Source: Chitinophagales bacterium
GTDB lineage: Bacteria > Bacteroidota > Bacteroidia > Chitinophagales > UBA2359
Length of the DNA: 64,000 nucleotides
Assembly (NCBI GenBank): GCA_020628375.1
Contig: JAHDFD010000007.1
Span: 1 to 64,000, forward strand
Direction of reading: 5' to 3'
The notes under the pieces were generated by a model. That model saw nothing but the letters and a program-made list of their open reading frames with translations, ran no database searches and had not been told where the DNA came from. Below, piece after piece: positions 39,268 to 46,976 of this stretch. Position 1 is the stretch's first letter. Every line of letters starts with the position of its first letter. A program made the position numbers and the translations under genes.

Positions 39268-39710
39268 ATTTCACGTTCCTGGCAGGGCAATGGATAAAAT
39301 CTATAAAATCAGGAAATTTATTAGAGTTTATTGCAAAAGTTGATTTTGGTATTTTGAATGGGGCTTCGACCGCTTCGGCGGTCCGATACGCTCGTTTGCG
39401 AGTCCAATCAGCTGCCGAATTTATGCGGTTAGTGAGCTTGTCGAACTTCTATACTTTAATTTTTGCAATAAGCTCTATTAATCACATTTTATTATTATAC
39501 AATTTATGGTTTAATTTGTCGTGTAAATATTTATTTGAAAAAAGGTTATTTTTCTAGGCGAAAAACGCAGGCATAGCCTTAGCTACGGCGAGTATTTTCA
39601 ACGAAGAAAATGAAGCTTTTAGCCAAAATATTCACGACATAATAGAACATAAATTGTATTAAGGAACTTTTACACGACTACTTAAGTATTGATTACTCTA
39701 ATATTGCAGT
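39268..39710. other. Gene-free region with GC-rich hairpins and a fold-back element
   Basis: No real gene is seen. A GC-rich patch at 39361-39450 holds two small hairpins. The first is GACCGC-TTCG-GCGGTC (39368-39383, a UUCG tetraloop) and the second is CTCG-TTTG-CGAG (39391-39402). A reverse-strand copy of the TTCGACnnnGCTC-type core follows (GAGCTTGTCGAA near 39433). The fold-back element at 39497-39659 fills most of the rest, up to the CvfB-like gene. Confidence 0.55.
39497..39659. repeat. 163-bp fold-back (MITE-like) element, single copy
   Basis: The ends ATACAATTTATG (39497-39508) and CATAAATTGTAT (39648-39659) are perfect complements. The arms go on as TGTCGTG..AAATATTT against AATATT.CACGACA. 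The midpoint falls on TAGC-CTTA-GCTA (39574-39585). Complementarity is imperfect between. The whole segment would fold into one long hairpin. No ORF is present and no second copy was found in the window. Confidence 0.65.
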
Positions 39711-40547
39711 ATGTTAGCGATCGGAAAATACCATAAACTCGAAATCCTAAGAAATACAAGCGTAGGATTTTATCTTGGAAATGAAGAAGGAGAAGAAGTG
39801 CTTCTGCCCAATAAATATTGTCCTGAGGATGCAAAAGTAGGGGAATCGATAAAAGTGTTCATTTATAGAGATAATGAGCAAAGACTTATCGCTACCACTC
39901 TGGAACCTTTAGTACAATTAAATGAATTTGCTTGTCTTAAAGTGAAAGATCTGACGAAATTCGGTGCTTTTCTGGATTGGGGATTGGAAAAAGATTTACT
40001 TGTTCCTAAAAGAGAGCAACATAACCCTATGGAAGCCGGTAAATGGTATGTGGTTTATTTGTACGTCGATGATCTGACAGACAGATTAGTCGCTACTTCC
40101 AGGCTGAAAAAACATTTAGAAACCACTGATATAGATGTTGAAGTAGGAGAGAAGGTAGATTTGATCGCCTTTGCTAAAACAGATCTGGGTATCAAAGTAA
40201 TTGTGAATCATACTTACGAAGGCCTGCTTTATCACGATGCTGATTTCAGAAATACAAGATATGGCGACAGATTCACAGGCTATGTTTCTAATATTCGTCA
40301 AGATCAGAAAATCGATATTTCGCTACGTCCACAAGGATATGATAATATGGATATTGTAGCTAAAGAACTACTTCAGACCATTGAAGAACATGGAGGTTAT
40401 TTAGACTTACATGATAAAAGCGATCCTAATGTGATTCGAGAGAGATTAGGAATGAGTAAAAAGTTATTCAAGAAAGCTCTGGGTTCTTTATACAAAGCTC
40501 GTCTGGTACAGCTAGAACAGAATGGCGTACGAATAGTTGAGGATTAA
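39711..40547 (+). CDS. cvfB: CvfB/YitL-type S1 RNA-binding protein
   Basis: The 278-residue product has tandem S1-like OB-fold domains: an N-terminal one (about 1-65), a second with VKDLTKFGAFLDWGLEKDLL VPK (about 75-135), and a third (about 145-210). A winged-helix domain closes the protein (about 215-278, SDPNVIRERLGMSKKLFKKA). This is the CvfB arrangement, known in Gram-positive bacteria as an RNA-binding virulence regulator and widespread in Bacteroidota as a conserved translation- or RNA-related protein. TAATATTG just upstream is one base off the -7 consensus. The DUF2064 gene follows 10 bp downstream, probably in one operon. Confidence 0.82.
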   Translation: MLAIGKYHKLEILRNTSVGFYLGNEEGEEVLLPNKYCPEDAKVGESIKVFIYRDNEQRLIATTLEPLVQLNEFACLKVKDLTKFGAFLDWGLEKDLLVPKREQHNPMEAGKWYVVYLYVDDLTDRLVATSRLKKHLETTDIDVEVGEKVDLIAFAKTDLGIKVIVNHTYEGLLYHDADFRNTRYGDRFTGYVSNIRQDQKIDISLRPQGYDNMDIVAKELLQTIEEHGGYLDLHDKSDPNVIRERLGMSKKLFKKALGSLYKARLVQLEQNGVRIVED

Positions 40548-40557
40548 AGAGCAAATC

Positions 40558-41151
40558 ATGGAAAAAAGAGTACTGATCATTTTTATCAAAAACCCCATTT
40601 TAGGAAAAGCAAAAACACGAATTGCCGCAACTGAAGGAGATGAACGCGCATTAGAGATTTACGAAGAGTTATTGACCCACACACATAAAGTTTCCCTTGA
40701 GTGCACTTGTGAGCGTTTTGTATATTACACTTACTTTATTGATGAAAAAGATCAATGGAAATCCGAAAACTTCAATAAATGTATGCAGGCTGAAGGAGAT
40801 TTGGGACAAAGAATGCAAGCAGCTTTTAAAGATTGCTTGGGGCTAGGAGCAGAAAAAGTTTTAATTATCGGTAGTGATTGTGGAGCTTTACAAGCATCGC
40901 ATATAGAAATGGCTTTTGAAGGCTTAGCAAACCACGATCTGGTAATTGGTCCTGCTGAAGATGGTGGTTATTATTTAATGGGAATGAAAAAAGATGATTT
41001 CTTTGTTTTTGAGAATAAGGAATGGAGTACTTCCGGCTTATTAAAGGCAACGATTAAAGAAATCGAGGAAAAGCAGCGATCATATCATTTACTTGAAACA
41101 TTGAATGATATAGATACGATCGATGATTATAATGAATGGAAAGGAAATTAA
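40558..41151 (+). CDS. DUF2064 / TIGR04282-type glycosyltransferase
   Basis: From the ATG at 40558 the product has 197 residues. It has the hallmark start IIFIKNPILGKAKTRIA, the acidic IGSDCGAL motif, and GPAEDGGYYLMGMK. This is the GT-A-like family annotated as arsenosugar-biosynthesis-associated glycosyltransferase, though most members have no proven substrate. An in-frame TTG at 40537 would overlap the upstream gene and adds nothing conserved, so I prefer the ATG. Confidence 0.85.
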   Translation: MEKRVLIIFIKNPILGKAKTRIAATEGDERALEIYEELLTHTHKVSLECTCERFVYYTYFIDEKDQWKSENFNKCMQAEGDLGQRMQAAFKDCLGLGAEKVLIIGSDCGALQASHIEMAFEGLANHDLVIGPAEDGGYYLMGMKKDDFFVFENKEWSTSGLLKATIKEIEEKQRSYHLLETLNDIDTIDDYNEWKGN

Positions 41152-41152
41152 A

Positions 41153-41185
41153 AATGCACATAAACCTTCAAGGTTCATGTGCATT
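41153..41185. terminator. Bidirectional terminator hairpin
   Basis: The outer stem AATGCACAT/ATGTGCATT (9 bp) and the inner stem AACCTT/AAGGTT (6 bp) are separated by one mismatch, with a 1-nt loop. It lies between the stop codons of the DUF2064 gene and the convergent superoxide dismutase gene. Confidence 0.8.
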
Positions 41186-41204
41186 ATAATAACCTGATAT
41201 TTTC

Positions 41205-41804
41205 TTATTTTGCTGCTGCATATTTTGCTGCAACCACATCCCAGTTAATTACACTGAAGAATGCTTCAACATAATCAGGACGACGATTCTGATAGTTCAG
41301 GTAGTAGGCATGTTCCCAAACATCCAATCCAAGAATTGGTGTGCCTAGACAACCTTCTCCCATTAAAGGATTATCCTGGTTAGCCGTTGAACATACACAA
41401 AGTTTACCTTCACAAACACATAACCAAGCCCATCCCGAGCCAAAACGTGTTTTTGCTGCTGCAGAGAAAGCATCTTTGAAAGCTTCAAAGCTACCAAAAG
41501 CTTCATCAATAGCTGCTGCAAGATCACCACTTGGTGTTCCACCGCCATCAGGAGACATTACCTCCCAGAATAAACAGTGATTGTAATAACCACCACCATT
41601 ATTTCGTACAGCAGTGTTATCACCCATATTCGCTAAAATCTCTTCTATTGATTTACCTTCAAGGTCGGTTCCTTCAATAGCTGCATTTAGCTTGTTCGTA
41701 TAACCATTGTGATGTTTACCATGGTGAATTTCCATAGTGCGAGCATCAATATGTGGCTCTAGTGCATCGTGTGCATAAGGTAGATCAGGAAGTTGAAATG
41801 CCAT
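41205..41804 (-). CDS. sod: Iron/manganese superoxide dismutase
   Basis: The 199-residue enzyme dismutates superoxide. The metal ligands are all visible: His27 (MEIHHGKHH), His76 (YYNHCLFW), Asp161 and His165 (LDVWEHAYY). Length is normal and no signal peptide is present, so it is cytoplasmic. The residue pattern does not let me choose safely between iron and manganese. The segment [14 protein letters not shown] carries four cysteines in a short stretch, which is unusual for the family. The upstream region holds a small perfect palindrome and a fold-back element. Confidence 0.95.
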   Translation of the reverse strand: MAFQLPDLPYAHDALEPHIDARTMEIHHGKHHNGYTNKLNAAIEGTDLEGKSIEEILANMGDNTAVRNNGGGYYNHCLFWEVMSPDGGGTPSGDLAAAIDEAFGSFEAFKDAFSAAAKTRFGSGWAWLCVCEGKLCVCSTANQDNPLMGEGCLGTPILGLDVWEHAYYLNYQNRRPDYVEAFFSVINWDVVAAKYAAAK

Positions 41805-41840
41805 AAATTCAATATTTTTTGATTAAGAAATTTTTGGTTG

Positions 41841-41860
41841 AAACACAAATAATTGTGTTT
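41841..41860. promoter_or_regulatory. Palindrome upstream of superoxide dismutase
   Basis: AAACACAA-ATAA-TTGTGTTT is a perfect 8-bp inverted repeat, 37 bp ahead of the sod start. The size and place suit an operator for a dimeric regulator, but no family site is recognised. The fold-back element begins 7 bp farther out. Confidence 0.35.
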
Positions 41861-41867
41861 TGTTTAA

Positions 41868-42021
41868 GAGTATGTTTAAAAATTATTTTAAATTGAAAAT
41901 CAATAGTTTTTGGTTCTGAATAAGAAAAATTGTATGCGTTTAGCAAGCTAAATAAATGCGATTTTTCAACATCAGGTTCATAAAATATTGGTTTTCAGTT
42001 GATAGAAATTTAAACATACTC
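41868..42021. mobile_element. 154-bp MITE-like fold-back element, copy 1
   Basis: The termini GAGTATGTTTAAA and TTTAAACATACTC are perfect 13-bp inverted repeats flanked on both sides by TAA. The centre is TTTAGC-AA-GCTAAA and the arms are largely complementary, so the element folds as one hairpin. It carries no ORF. A second copy lies at 52039-52192 and differs at about 7 positions. The rest of this 473-bp gap (41805-42277) is AT-rich and otherwise empty. Confidence 0.85.
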
Positions 42022-42277
42022 TAAGCTTTCGCAAATATAAGACCTTAAGAATTAAGTAGAGCTTGGTAATTTTAAACAAACAAAACTTATGTTTTAGCGA
42101 GTTTGTTGAACCAAGCTAAGTGTTTTGTCAAGTTAATAGTGTCGGGATTATTTTGATGAGATTTTTTTGTTTAAAAAGGAAAAAAACACAGTTAATGCAG
42201 GGCATTAGCGAGGATTTTTGACGCATTTAAACGTAAAATATCGCTAAATTACCCGTCAGAATTAACTGGATAGAACA

Positions 42278-42706
42278 CTAAGCAAACCACTTCTTATAAA
42301 TAGGTTTCCTGTATAAAAATTGAAGAAACAAAGTTGGATAGATCAGTATATCCAGGAGAATAAAATTCGTTGAAAAGTTTATGTCATCAACAATAAGGGT
42401 TTCGTTTTCAGATAACTTGATTATTCGGTGTTTATGTTTCCATTTTTTTAATGGAAAAGGAAGCTTCCGTCCTTCATCAATAAAATATATCTCTTTTTCT
42501 GAAGCTGAAAATTCAGTAATATCACTGATCCAAAGTGTTTTAAAAGGAAGTTGTATGTGAACTTCATCGCCGGTTTTACAACCATCGAATCTTAGGAGTT
42601 TTACAGGCATTATTGGTGGATTCAATGCAAGGAACAAGTCTTTGTCGAATTGTTCAAATACAGCCTTGTAATCTTTATTGACCTTAGTTTTTATCTTGAT
42701 CCTCAT
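42278..42706 (-). CDS. SRPBCC-fold protein
   Basis: The 142-residue product has the pattern of a START/Bet v1-like ligand-binding domain: FEQFDKDLFLALNPP, then LLRFDGCKTGDEVHIQL, then YFIDEGRKLPFPLKKWKHKHRI and ETLIVDDINF. There is no signal peptide. Members in Bacteroidota are generally uncharacterised and may bind lipids. It lies alone, pointing left toward the fold-back element. Confidence 0.65.
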   Translation of the reverse strand: MRIKIKTKVNKDYKAVFEQFDKDLFLALNPPIMPVKLLRFDGCKTGDEVHIQLPFKTLWISDITEFSASEKEIYFIDEGRKLPFPLKKWKHKHRIIKLSENETLIVDDINFSTNFILLDILIYPTLFLQFLYRKPIYKKWFA

Positions 42707-42786
42707 TCAATTAGTTAAGGAATGAAGGGTAGGAATTGTTTAAGATATACAATCAGACCACTATACATCTAATATAATTTGAACAG

Positions 42787-42813
42787 TAGGGACGAGGCAA
42801 TGCCTCGTCCCTA
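42787..42813. repeat. REP-like GC-rich palindrome
   Basis: TAGGGACGAGGCA and TGCCTCGTCCCTA form a perfect 13-bp stem around a single A. Its GC content is far above the surrounding DNA. It lies in the 331-bp gap between the SRPBCC and DUF445 genes, which has no ORF and also holds a dispersed repeat at 42970-43026. Confidence 0.75.
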
Positions 42814-42969
42814 ACTCTATTTTTCAACCAACCAAACAGTTTTAAAGTAAAATGTATAGTGATGAGGTATATAATTCAAGTTATGATGTATAATGATATT
42901 TGAAGATGATACAGTAGTAAAGCTGAAAGCTAATAGACCTAAAAAACTTACTCTCTACAAGTTGTAAAA

Positions 42970-43026
42970 GGGCTTTTGTGGACAGTGGACTATTAACTGT
43001 TGACAGTTGAGATTTATCGCAACTTA
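42970..43026. repeat. Dispersed GTGGACAGT...GTTGAC repeat, copy a
   Basis: The block GCTTTTGTGGACAGTG, then TTAACTGTTGAC, then GATTTATCGCAACTTA recurs at 52409-52466 with about 80% similarity by eye. A more decayed relative is at 57518-57606. All three lie between genes. Confidence 0.6.
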
Positions 43027-43037
43027 GGTTACATAGT

Positions 43038-43634
43038 TTAAACAAACTGCATCAAACCAATTTGTACACAACCTATTAAAAAGCCGATCACCGCACCTAC
43101 AATTTCAATAAATCTGAATTCTTTACTGATAATAGAATTTATTAAACCCTCCAAACGTTCACTCGAAAGTGCCGATACTTTGGTGCGCACTATATCCTCA
43201 ATGTCCAATTGACTTTCTAATTGATCGAAATAATTATCGATTACATTAGGCGTAATTCGTTCGATTTCGTTCAGTAATTCATCTTTAATATTATTCTTCA
43301 TTTTTACAGAAAGAACCATTGAGATAATTGGAAATTTATTCGGGAAACTATGGGTAAGATATTCATCTATTTTATGCTCAATAGTTGTGTAAATATTATC
43401 CATGTTTTCTGGTGTGTTGAGTTTCTTTTTCAGATCATCGGCTGAAAACAGTTCTTCTACTACCATTTTACCCAACTTTTCTGCAATAACACCCTGTCGT
43501 TTCGGAAATATACCTTGTAATTCAAAGAAGAATAAATTAACGGGTTTTCTTGGATGAAAAAGCATTTTTACTGCAAGAAAGTTAGTGAACCAACCTAAAA
43601 AGGCAGCAAAAAAAGGCAAACTATATACGATCAT
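43038..43634 (-). CDS. DUF445 family membrane protein
   Basis: The 198-residue product has an N-terminal helix with GWFTNFLAVKMLFHP, then the family signature FELQGIFPKRQGVIAEKLGKMV, a helical middle region and a C-terminal membrane helix (VGAVIGFLIGCVQIGLMQF). This matches DUF445 (YheB-like). The function is not established. It points left, away from the biotin carrier gene, with about 140 bp between starts. Confidence 0.85.
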   Translation of the reverse strand: MIVYSLPFFAAFLGWFTNFLAVKMLFHPRKPVNLFFFELQGIFPKRQGVIAEKLGKMVVEELFSADDLKKKLNTPENMDNIYTTIEHKIDEYLTHSFPNKFPIISMVLSVKMKNNIKDELLNEIERITPNVIDNYFDQLESQLDIEDIVRTKVSALSSERLEGLINSIISKEFRFIEIVGAVIGFLIGCVQIGLMQFV

Positions 43635-43777
43635 ATTCTTTTATTAATATTTGATAGTTATTTTGAATGAAGCAGATTCGGTAAATTTAAGTGCTTCAAG
43701 CTGTTAACTATTGACTTTCCGTCTGTATATGTAACAATAAAATTGGTAAATTCATTCCAAAATACTAAAATTGTAGT

Positions 43778-44257
43778 ATGAATAAGATCATAGTTAATGG
43801 TGAAAATGAATATGAGTTAGATCCCAATGAAGTTGGAAAACAATGGGATATGATAAAAATCCGTGAAGGACAGTTTCATATTATTAAAGATCATAAATCT
43901 TACGTGGCAGAAATTGTGGCTTGTGATGAAGCTGCTAAAAAAATGACCATAGCTGTAAACGGTCAGCAGTTTGAACTGGATATACAAAGCAGAATGGATA
44001 TGCTATTAGAAGCTATGGGCATGTCTGGAATGAATGAACAGAAAGCTCAGGACCTGAAAGCACCGATGCCGGGTCTGGTTTTAGCCATTGATGTTAAAGT
44101 AGGGCAAAGTATAGAAAAAGGGGATCCCGTTTTGGTATTAGAAGCTATGAAAATGGAAAATGTACTTAAGTCAACTGCTTCGGGAATTGTTTCAAGTATA
44201 GAAGTAGAGCAAGGGAACGCAGTTGAAAAGGGGCAGGTACTGGTGAAATTTGAGTAA
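43778..44257 (+). CDS. Biotin carboxyl carrier protein of an acyl-CoA carboxylase
   Basis: The 159-residue product ends in a biotinyl domain (about residues 90-159) with the attachment motif EAMKMEN (Lys125) and the APMPGLV start typical of the domain. The N-terminal half (INGENEYELD-like, then VNGQQFELDI) resembles the carrier chains of propionyl/methylcrotonyl-type carboxylases rather than AccB. The carboxylase subunits are not nearby, so the partner enzyme must be encoded elsewhere. A candidate promoter TTG-N20-TAAAATTG ends about 10 bp ahead of the start. Confidence 0.85.
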   Translation: MNKIIVNGENEYELDPNEVGKQWDMIKIREGQFHIIKDHKSYVAEIVACDEAAKKMTIAVNGQQFELDIQSRMDMLLEAMGMSGMNEQKAQDLKAPMPGLVLAIDVKVGQSIEKGDPVLVLEAMKMENVLKSTASGIVSSIEVEQGNAVEKGQVLVKFE

Positions 44258-44337
44258 ACTTCTTTTCCCATTTTTATGCATAATAATGAATGTAATCACA
44301 TTTATAAATCTTTTTACTAAATCGTTAAAACAACAAA

Positions 44338-45069
44338 GTGTTACAAAATAAAACAGTTCTTATAACAGGTGCTTCACGCGGAATAGGCAGATCGATCGCA
44401 ATACAAATGGCAAAAGCGGGAGCGAATGTGGCATTCTCGTTTCGTTCTTCTGAAGAAAAAGCAAATGCTTTGGTTGATGAGTTGATGCAAATGAATGTGA
44501 AAGCTAAGGCATATAAAAGTGATGCTAGTGATTTTGATGCGGCAGCAACATTGGTAAAAGAGGTTTTAGATGATTTTTCTACGATCGATATTCTGGTGAA
44601 TAATGCTGGAATTACGCGCGACAAATTAATACTTCGTATGAAATCGGAAGACTGGGATGATGTGATTCATACCAATCTGAAGTCGGTGTTTAATCTGACC
44701 AAACAGGTAATGCGACCGATGATGAAACAAAAAGGTGGAAGTATTATCAATATCAGTTCGGTTGTTGGTATAAGTGGGCAGGCAGGACAGGCGAATTATG
44801 CAGCATCGAAAGCGGGGATAATAGGCTTTTCCAAATCTATTGCTCAGGAAATGGGAAGCCGTAATATTCGTTGTAATGTAATTGCACCGGGTTTTATTCA
44901 AACAGATATGACAGCAGAATTGAACACTGATGATTTTATTAAAGATATTCCTTTAAAACGTTTAGGCACTGCTGAAGAAGTGGGGGATGTAGCTGTTTTT
45001 CTGGCTTCAGATAAATCGAGATATGTAACAGGACAAACGATCAGTGTTTGTGGTGGTTTGAGTAAATAA
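44338..45069 (+). CDS. fabG: 3-oxoacyl-[acyl-carrier-protein] reductase
   Basis: The 243-residue short-chain dehydrogenase uses NADPH to reduce 3-oxoacyl-ACP in fatty acid synthesis. It has TGASRGIG near the N-terminus, NNAGITRD, SSVVG, the catalytic YAASK and the PGFIQTDMT loop, all typical of FabG. The start codon is GTG; no ATG is available at the right place. It lies 80 bp after the biotin carrier gene on the same strand, so the two may be cotranscribed. Confidence 0.93.
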   Translation: MLQNKTVLITGASRGIGRSIAIQMAKAGANVAFSFRSSEEKANALVDELMQMNVKAKAYKSDASDFDAAATLVKEVLDDFSTIDILVNNAGITRDKLILRMKSEDWDDVIHTNLKSVFNLTKQVMRPMMKQKGGSIINISSVVGISGQAGQANYAASKAGIIGFSKSIAQEMGSRNIRCNVIAPGFIQTDMTAELNTDDFIKDIPLKRLGTAEEVGDVAVFLASDKSRYVTGQTISVCGGLSK

Positions 45070-45073
45070 AAAA

Positions 45074-45099
45074 GCACGATAACTTTCAAATCATCGTGC
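45074..45099. terminator. Hairpin after fabG
   Basis: GCACGAT and ATCGTGC form a 7-bp stem with a 12-nt loop, 4 bp after the fabG stop. A weak T-rich stretch follows. It may also serve the convergent hpf gene, which ends at 45170. Confidence 0.55.
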
Positions 45100-45169
45100 C
45101 TTCGTATTTGTGAGCAGTGTGGTGCTCTATAATATTTTAGTCAAGACCTATAAAGAAGGTCCTTAGGAA

Positions 45170-45472
45170 TTAATTAGCGCGCATTTTGGCTTTGTGCTTT
45201 TTAAGCTGACGACGAATTGAATCGACTGCAGCATCAACACCTTCTTCGAATAACTTACTTGTTTCTTCAGCATATAAAGAAGTGCCTGGAATATGGCATT
45301 TTACCGCAACTTTCTTATCTTTTACACTACTGGATTTTTCCTCCATCTTCATGTAAACATCTACACTTACAATTTTATCAAAGAAAGTATTTAGTTTTCT
45401 AACTTTTTTATCTACTAGATCTAATAATTTTTGATCTGCTTTGAACTGTACTGATTGAATGTTAATAGTCAT
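45170..45472 (-). CDS. hpf: Ribosome hibernation-promoting factor (short HPF/RaiA)
   Basis: The 100-residue product is the single-domain form of the family: INIQSVQFKADQKLLDLVDKKV, VDVYMKMEE, KCHIPGTSLYAEE and a basic C-terminus (RRQLKKHKAKMR). It binds the 30S decoding centre in stationary phase. Its start lies 3 bp after the stop of the xer gene, so the two form an operon. Confidence 0.9.
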   Translation of the reverse strand: MTINIQSVQFKADQKLLDLVDKKVRKLNTFFDKIVSVDVYMKMEEKSSSVKDKKVAVKCHIPGTSLYAEETSKLFEEGVDAAVDSIRRQLKKHKAKMRAN

Positions 45473-45475
45473 AAA

Positions 45476-46366
45476 TTATGATTTTGGATGAGTTAATAAA
45501 TATATTTTCTTAAGTTGCTCAACAGAATTATGTGTATAAACCTGTGTCGCAGCTAAACTTGAATGTCCGAGCAATTCTTTGATCGCATTCAAATCCGCAC
45601 CATTATTGAGTAAAGCACTCGCGAAAGTATGTCTCAATACATGCGGATGTTTGTACTCACTAGTAGATACTAAAGATATATATTTATTTACAATTCTACT
45701 AATAATTTTAGAATACGATTTTTTTCCCTTGTTTGTTACAATTAAATAATTAAAGAAACAAGGTTCTAATGTTGTTTGTTCGCGTATCTGAAGATATCTT
45801 GAAATATTATTCTTCAGATTTTCACTAATTGGGATCAAGCGCTCTTTATTTCCTTTCCCTTTGACCTTTATAAGGTTTTCATCGAAGAAAATATGTGCTA
45901 ACTGTAATTCAATTAATTCATTTAAGCGCATACCGGTCTCGTATATCAATTCAATAACCAGTTTATCTCTTGTTCCGGAAAAGCCATCACCAAAGTAATG
46001 TTTTTCCAACAACAAGTTGATCGCTTGTGTTTCTATTGTTTTAGGAAGCCTTTGTGGTAATTTGGGACTCGCAATATTTTTCGCGGGATTATTGTTTATA
46101 ATACCATTTTGTTGCTGAAATTTGAAAAAAGTTATTAAAGTAGATAACTTTCTGCGTACCGAACGCGCCGACTTTCCTTCATTTACCAAATGAGCCAACC
46201 ATGAGCGAATCTGACTTTTAGAAACAGAGGCTATATCCTGACTCCATTCATAAACGTCGCCCATGTACTTGAAAAACTGTTGTAAATCGCTTTGGTAAGC
46301 TTTTACCGTTTGAGGCGAATATCGTTTTTCAAATGCTAAATATTGGATGAAGGTTTTATCCGGCAT
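45476..46366 (-). CDS. xerC: Tyrosine recombinase of the XerC/XerD type
   Basis: The 296-residue product has the SAM-like core-binding domain (about 1-90) and the catalytic domain with Arg147 (TGMRLNE), Lys171 (KGKGNKER), His242 and Arg245 (HVLRH), His268 (LGHSS) and the nucleophile Tyr277 (YTHNS). Size and sequence fit a chromosome-dimer-resolving Xer enzyme, not a phage integrase. No mobile-element genes are nearby. XerC and XerD cannot be separated by eye. The Xer-HPF pair is a common Bacteroidota arrangement. Confidence 0.9.
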   Translation of the reverse strand: MPDKTFIQYLAFEKRYSPQTVKAYQSDLQQFFKYMGDVYEWSQDIASVSKSQIRSWLAHLVNEGKSARSVRRKLSTLITFFKFQQQNGIINNNPAKNIASPKLPQRLPKTIETQAINLLLEKHYFGDGFSGTRDKLVIELIYETGMRLNELIELQLAHIFFDENLIKVKGKGNKERLIPISENLKNNISRYLQIREQTTLEPCFFNYLIVTNKGKKSYSKIISRIVNKYISLVSTSEYKHPHVLRHTFASALLNNGADLNAIKELLGHSSLAATQVYTHNSVEQLKKIYLLTHPKS

Positions 46367-46525
46367 TAAATTCTTTCTAATTAAAAATAAGTGTTTTTTT
46401 TATAACTTGCTATGAAAATGAATAAATTGATGAATTTAGTTTTACCTAAACCTATTTTAAGTTAATATTAACCTTAAAAAACAGTATCAGTCTGATTCAG
46501 ATTCACGTTTTATAATCGAAATATC

Positions 46526-46858
46526 ATGCCATATAGTGTTAAGCCAGTAGAAATTCTAAATAGATTACAAGAAGATTTTGCAATTGAGCAGGAAGCTCCT
46601 GATTCATGGGAACAACTACGTAAAATTGTAGCAGCTAAAGTTGCTGAATGGATGGAATTGAATCCGGGAGAGTTTTTTAATATGTTATATATAATGGATG
46701 TGAGTGAAGAAAAGATCAATAAGGCAATTCACGAATCAGAAGGACCTTATTTTGCGGTGGCTGATTTAATAATTGAACGTGAAACGGAAAAGGTGCTGAC
46801 AAGAAAACAATATAAAGACTATTTCGATGAACAGGATAGTGATGCGGAGAAATGGTGA
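46526..46858 (+). CDS. Small conserved-looking hypothetical protein
   Basis: The 110-residue product is acidic, with no signal peptide or membrane segment, and looks mostly helical (ILNRLQEDFAIEQ, LRKIVAAKVAEWMEL, KINKAIHES, VLTRKQYKDYF). I do not recognise a family. It is divergent from xerC and convergent with the DUF58 gene. Its stop codon lies inside the hairpin arm GGTGAT of the following repeat. Confidence 0.6.
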   Translation: MPYSVKPVEILNRLQEDFAIEQEAPDSWEQLRKIVAAKVAEWMELNPGEFFNMLYIMDVSEEKINKAIHESEGPYFAVADLIIERETEKVLTRKQYKDYFDEQDSDAEKW

Positions 46859-46975
46859 TTCGACTACGCTCATCACCCTTAATTCAACTATGCTCATCAC
46901 CCTTAATTCGACTGCGCTCATCACCCATCAATAATCATTCATTACCCATCATTCATCAATGATCACCCATAAAAA
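46858..46975. repeat. 24-bp tandem repeat (about 2.9 copies) plus low-complexity tail
   Basis: Units at 46858-46881, 46882-46905 and 46906-46927 read ATTCRACTRYGCTCATCACCCTTA with 2-3 differences. GGTGAT (46854-46859) just upstream complements ATCACC in the first unit (46872-46877), enclosing the TCGACTACGCTC core. A CATCAATAATCATTCATTACCC-like tail leads to the DUF58 gene end. It may act as a terminator for both convergent genes. Confidence 0.7.
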
Positions 46976-46976
46976 C

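Noticed and set aside
39354-39557. 67-residue frame after the giant gene
   Set aside because: It translates the GC-rich hairpins and half of the fold-back element; there is no protein-like composition.
43778-45069. Biotin carrier and fabG as a fatty-acid synthesis operon
   Set aside because: The carrier resembles propionyl/methylcrotonyl-type subunits rather than AccB, and no carboxylase gene is near; only possible cotranscription is claimed.
45476-46366. Xer recombinase as integrase of a genomic island
   Set aside because: Size and sequence fit housekeeping Xer, it pairs with hpf, and no attachment sites, tRNA or phage genes are seen.
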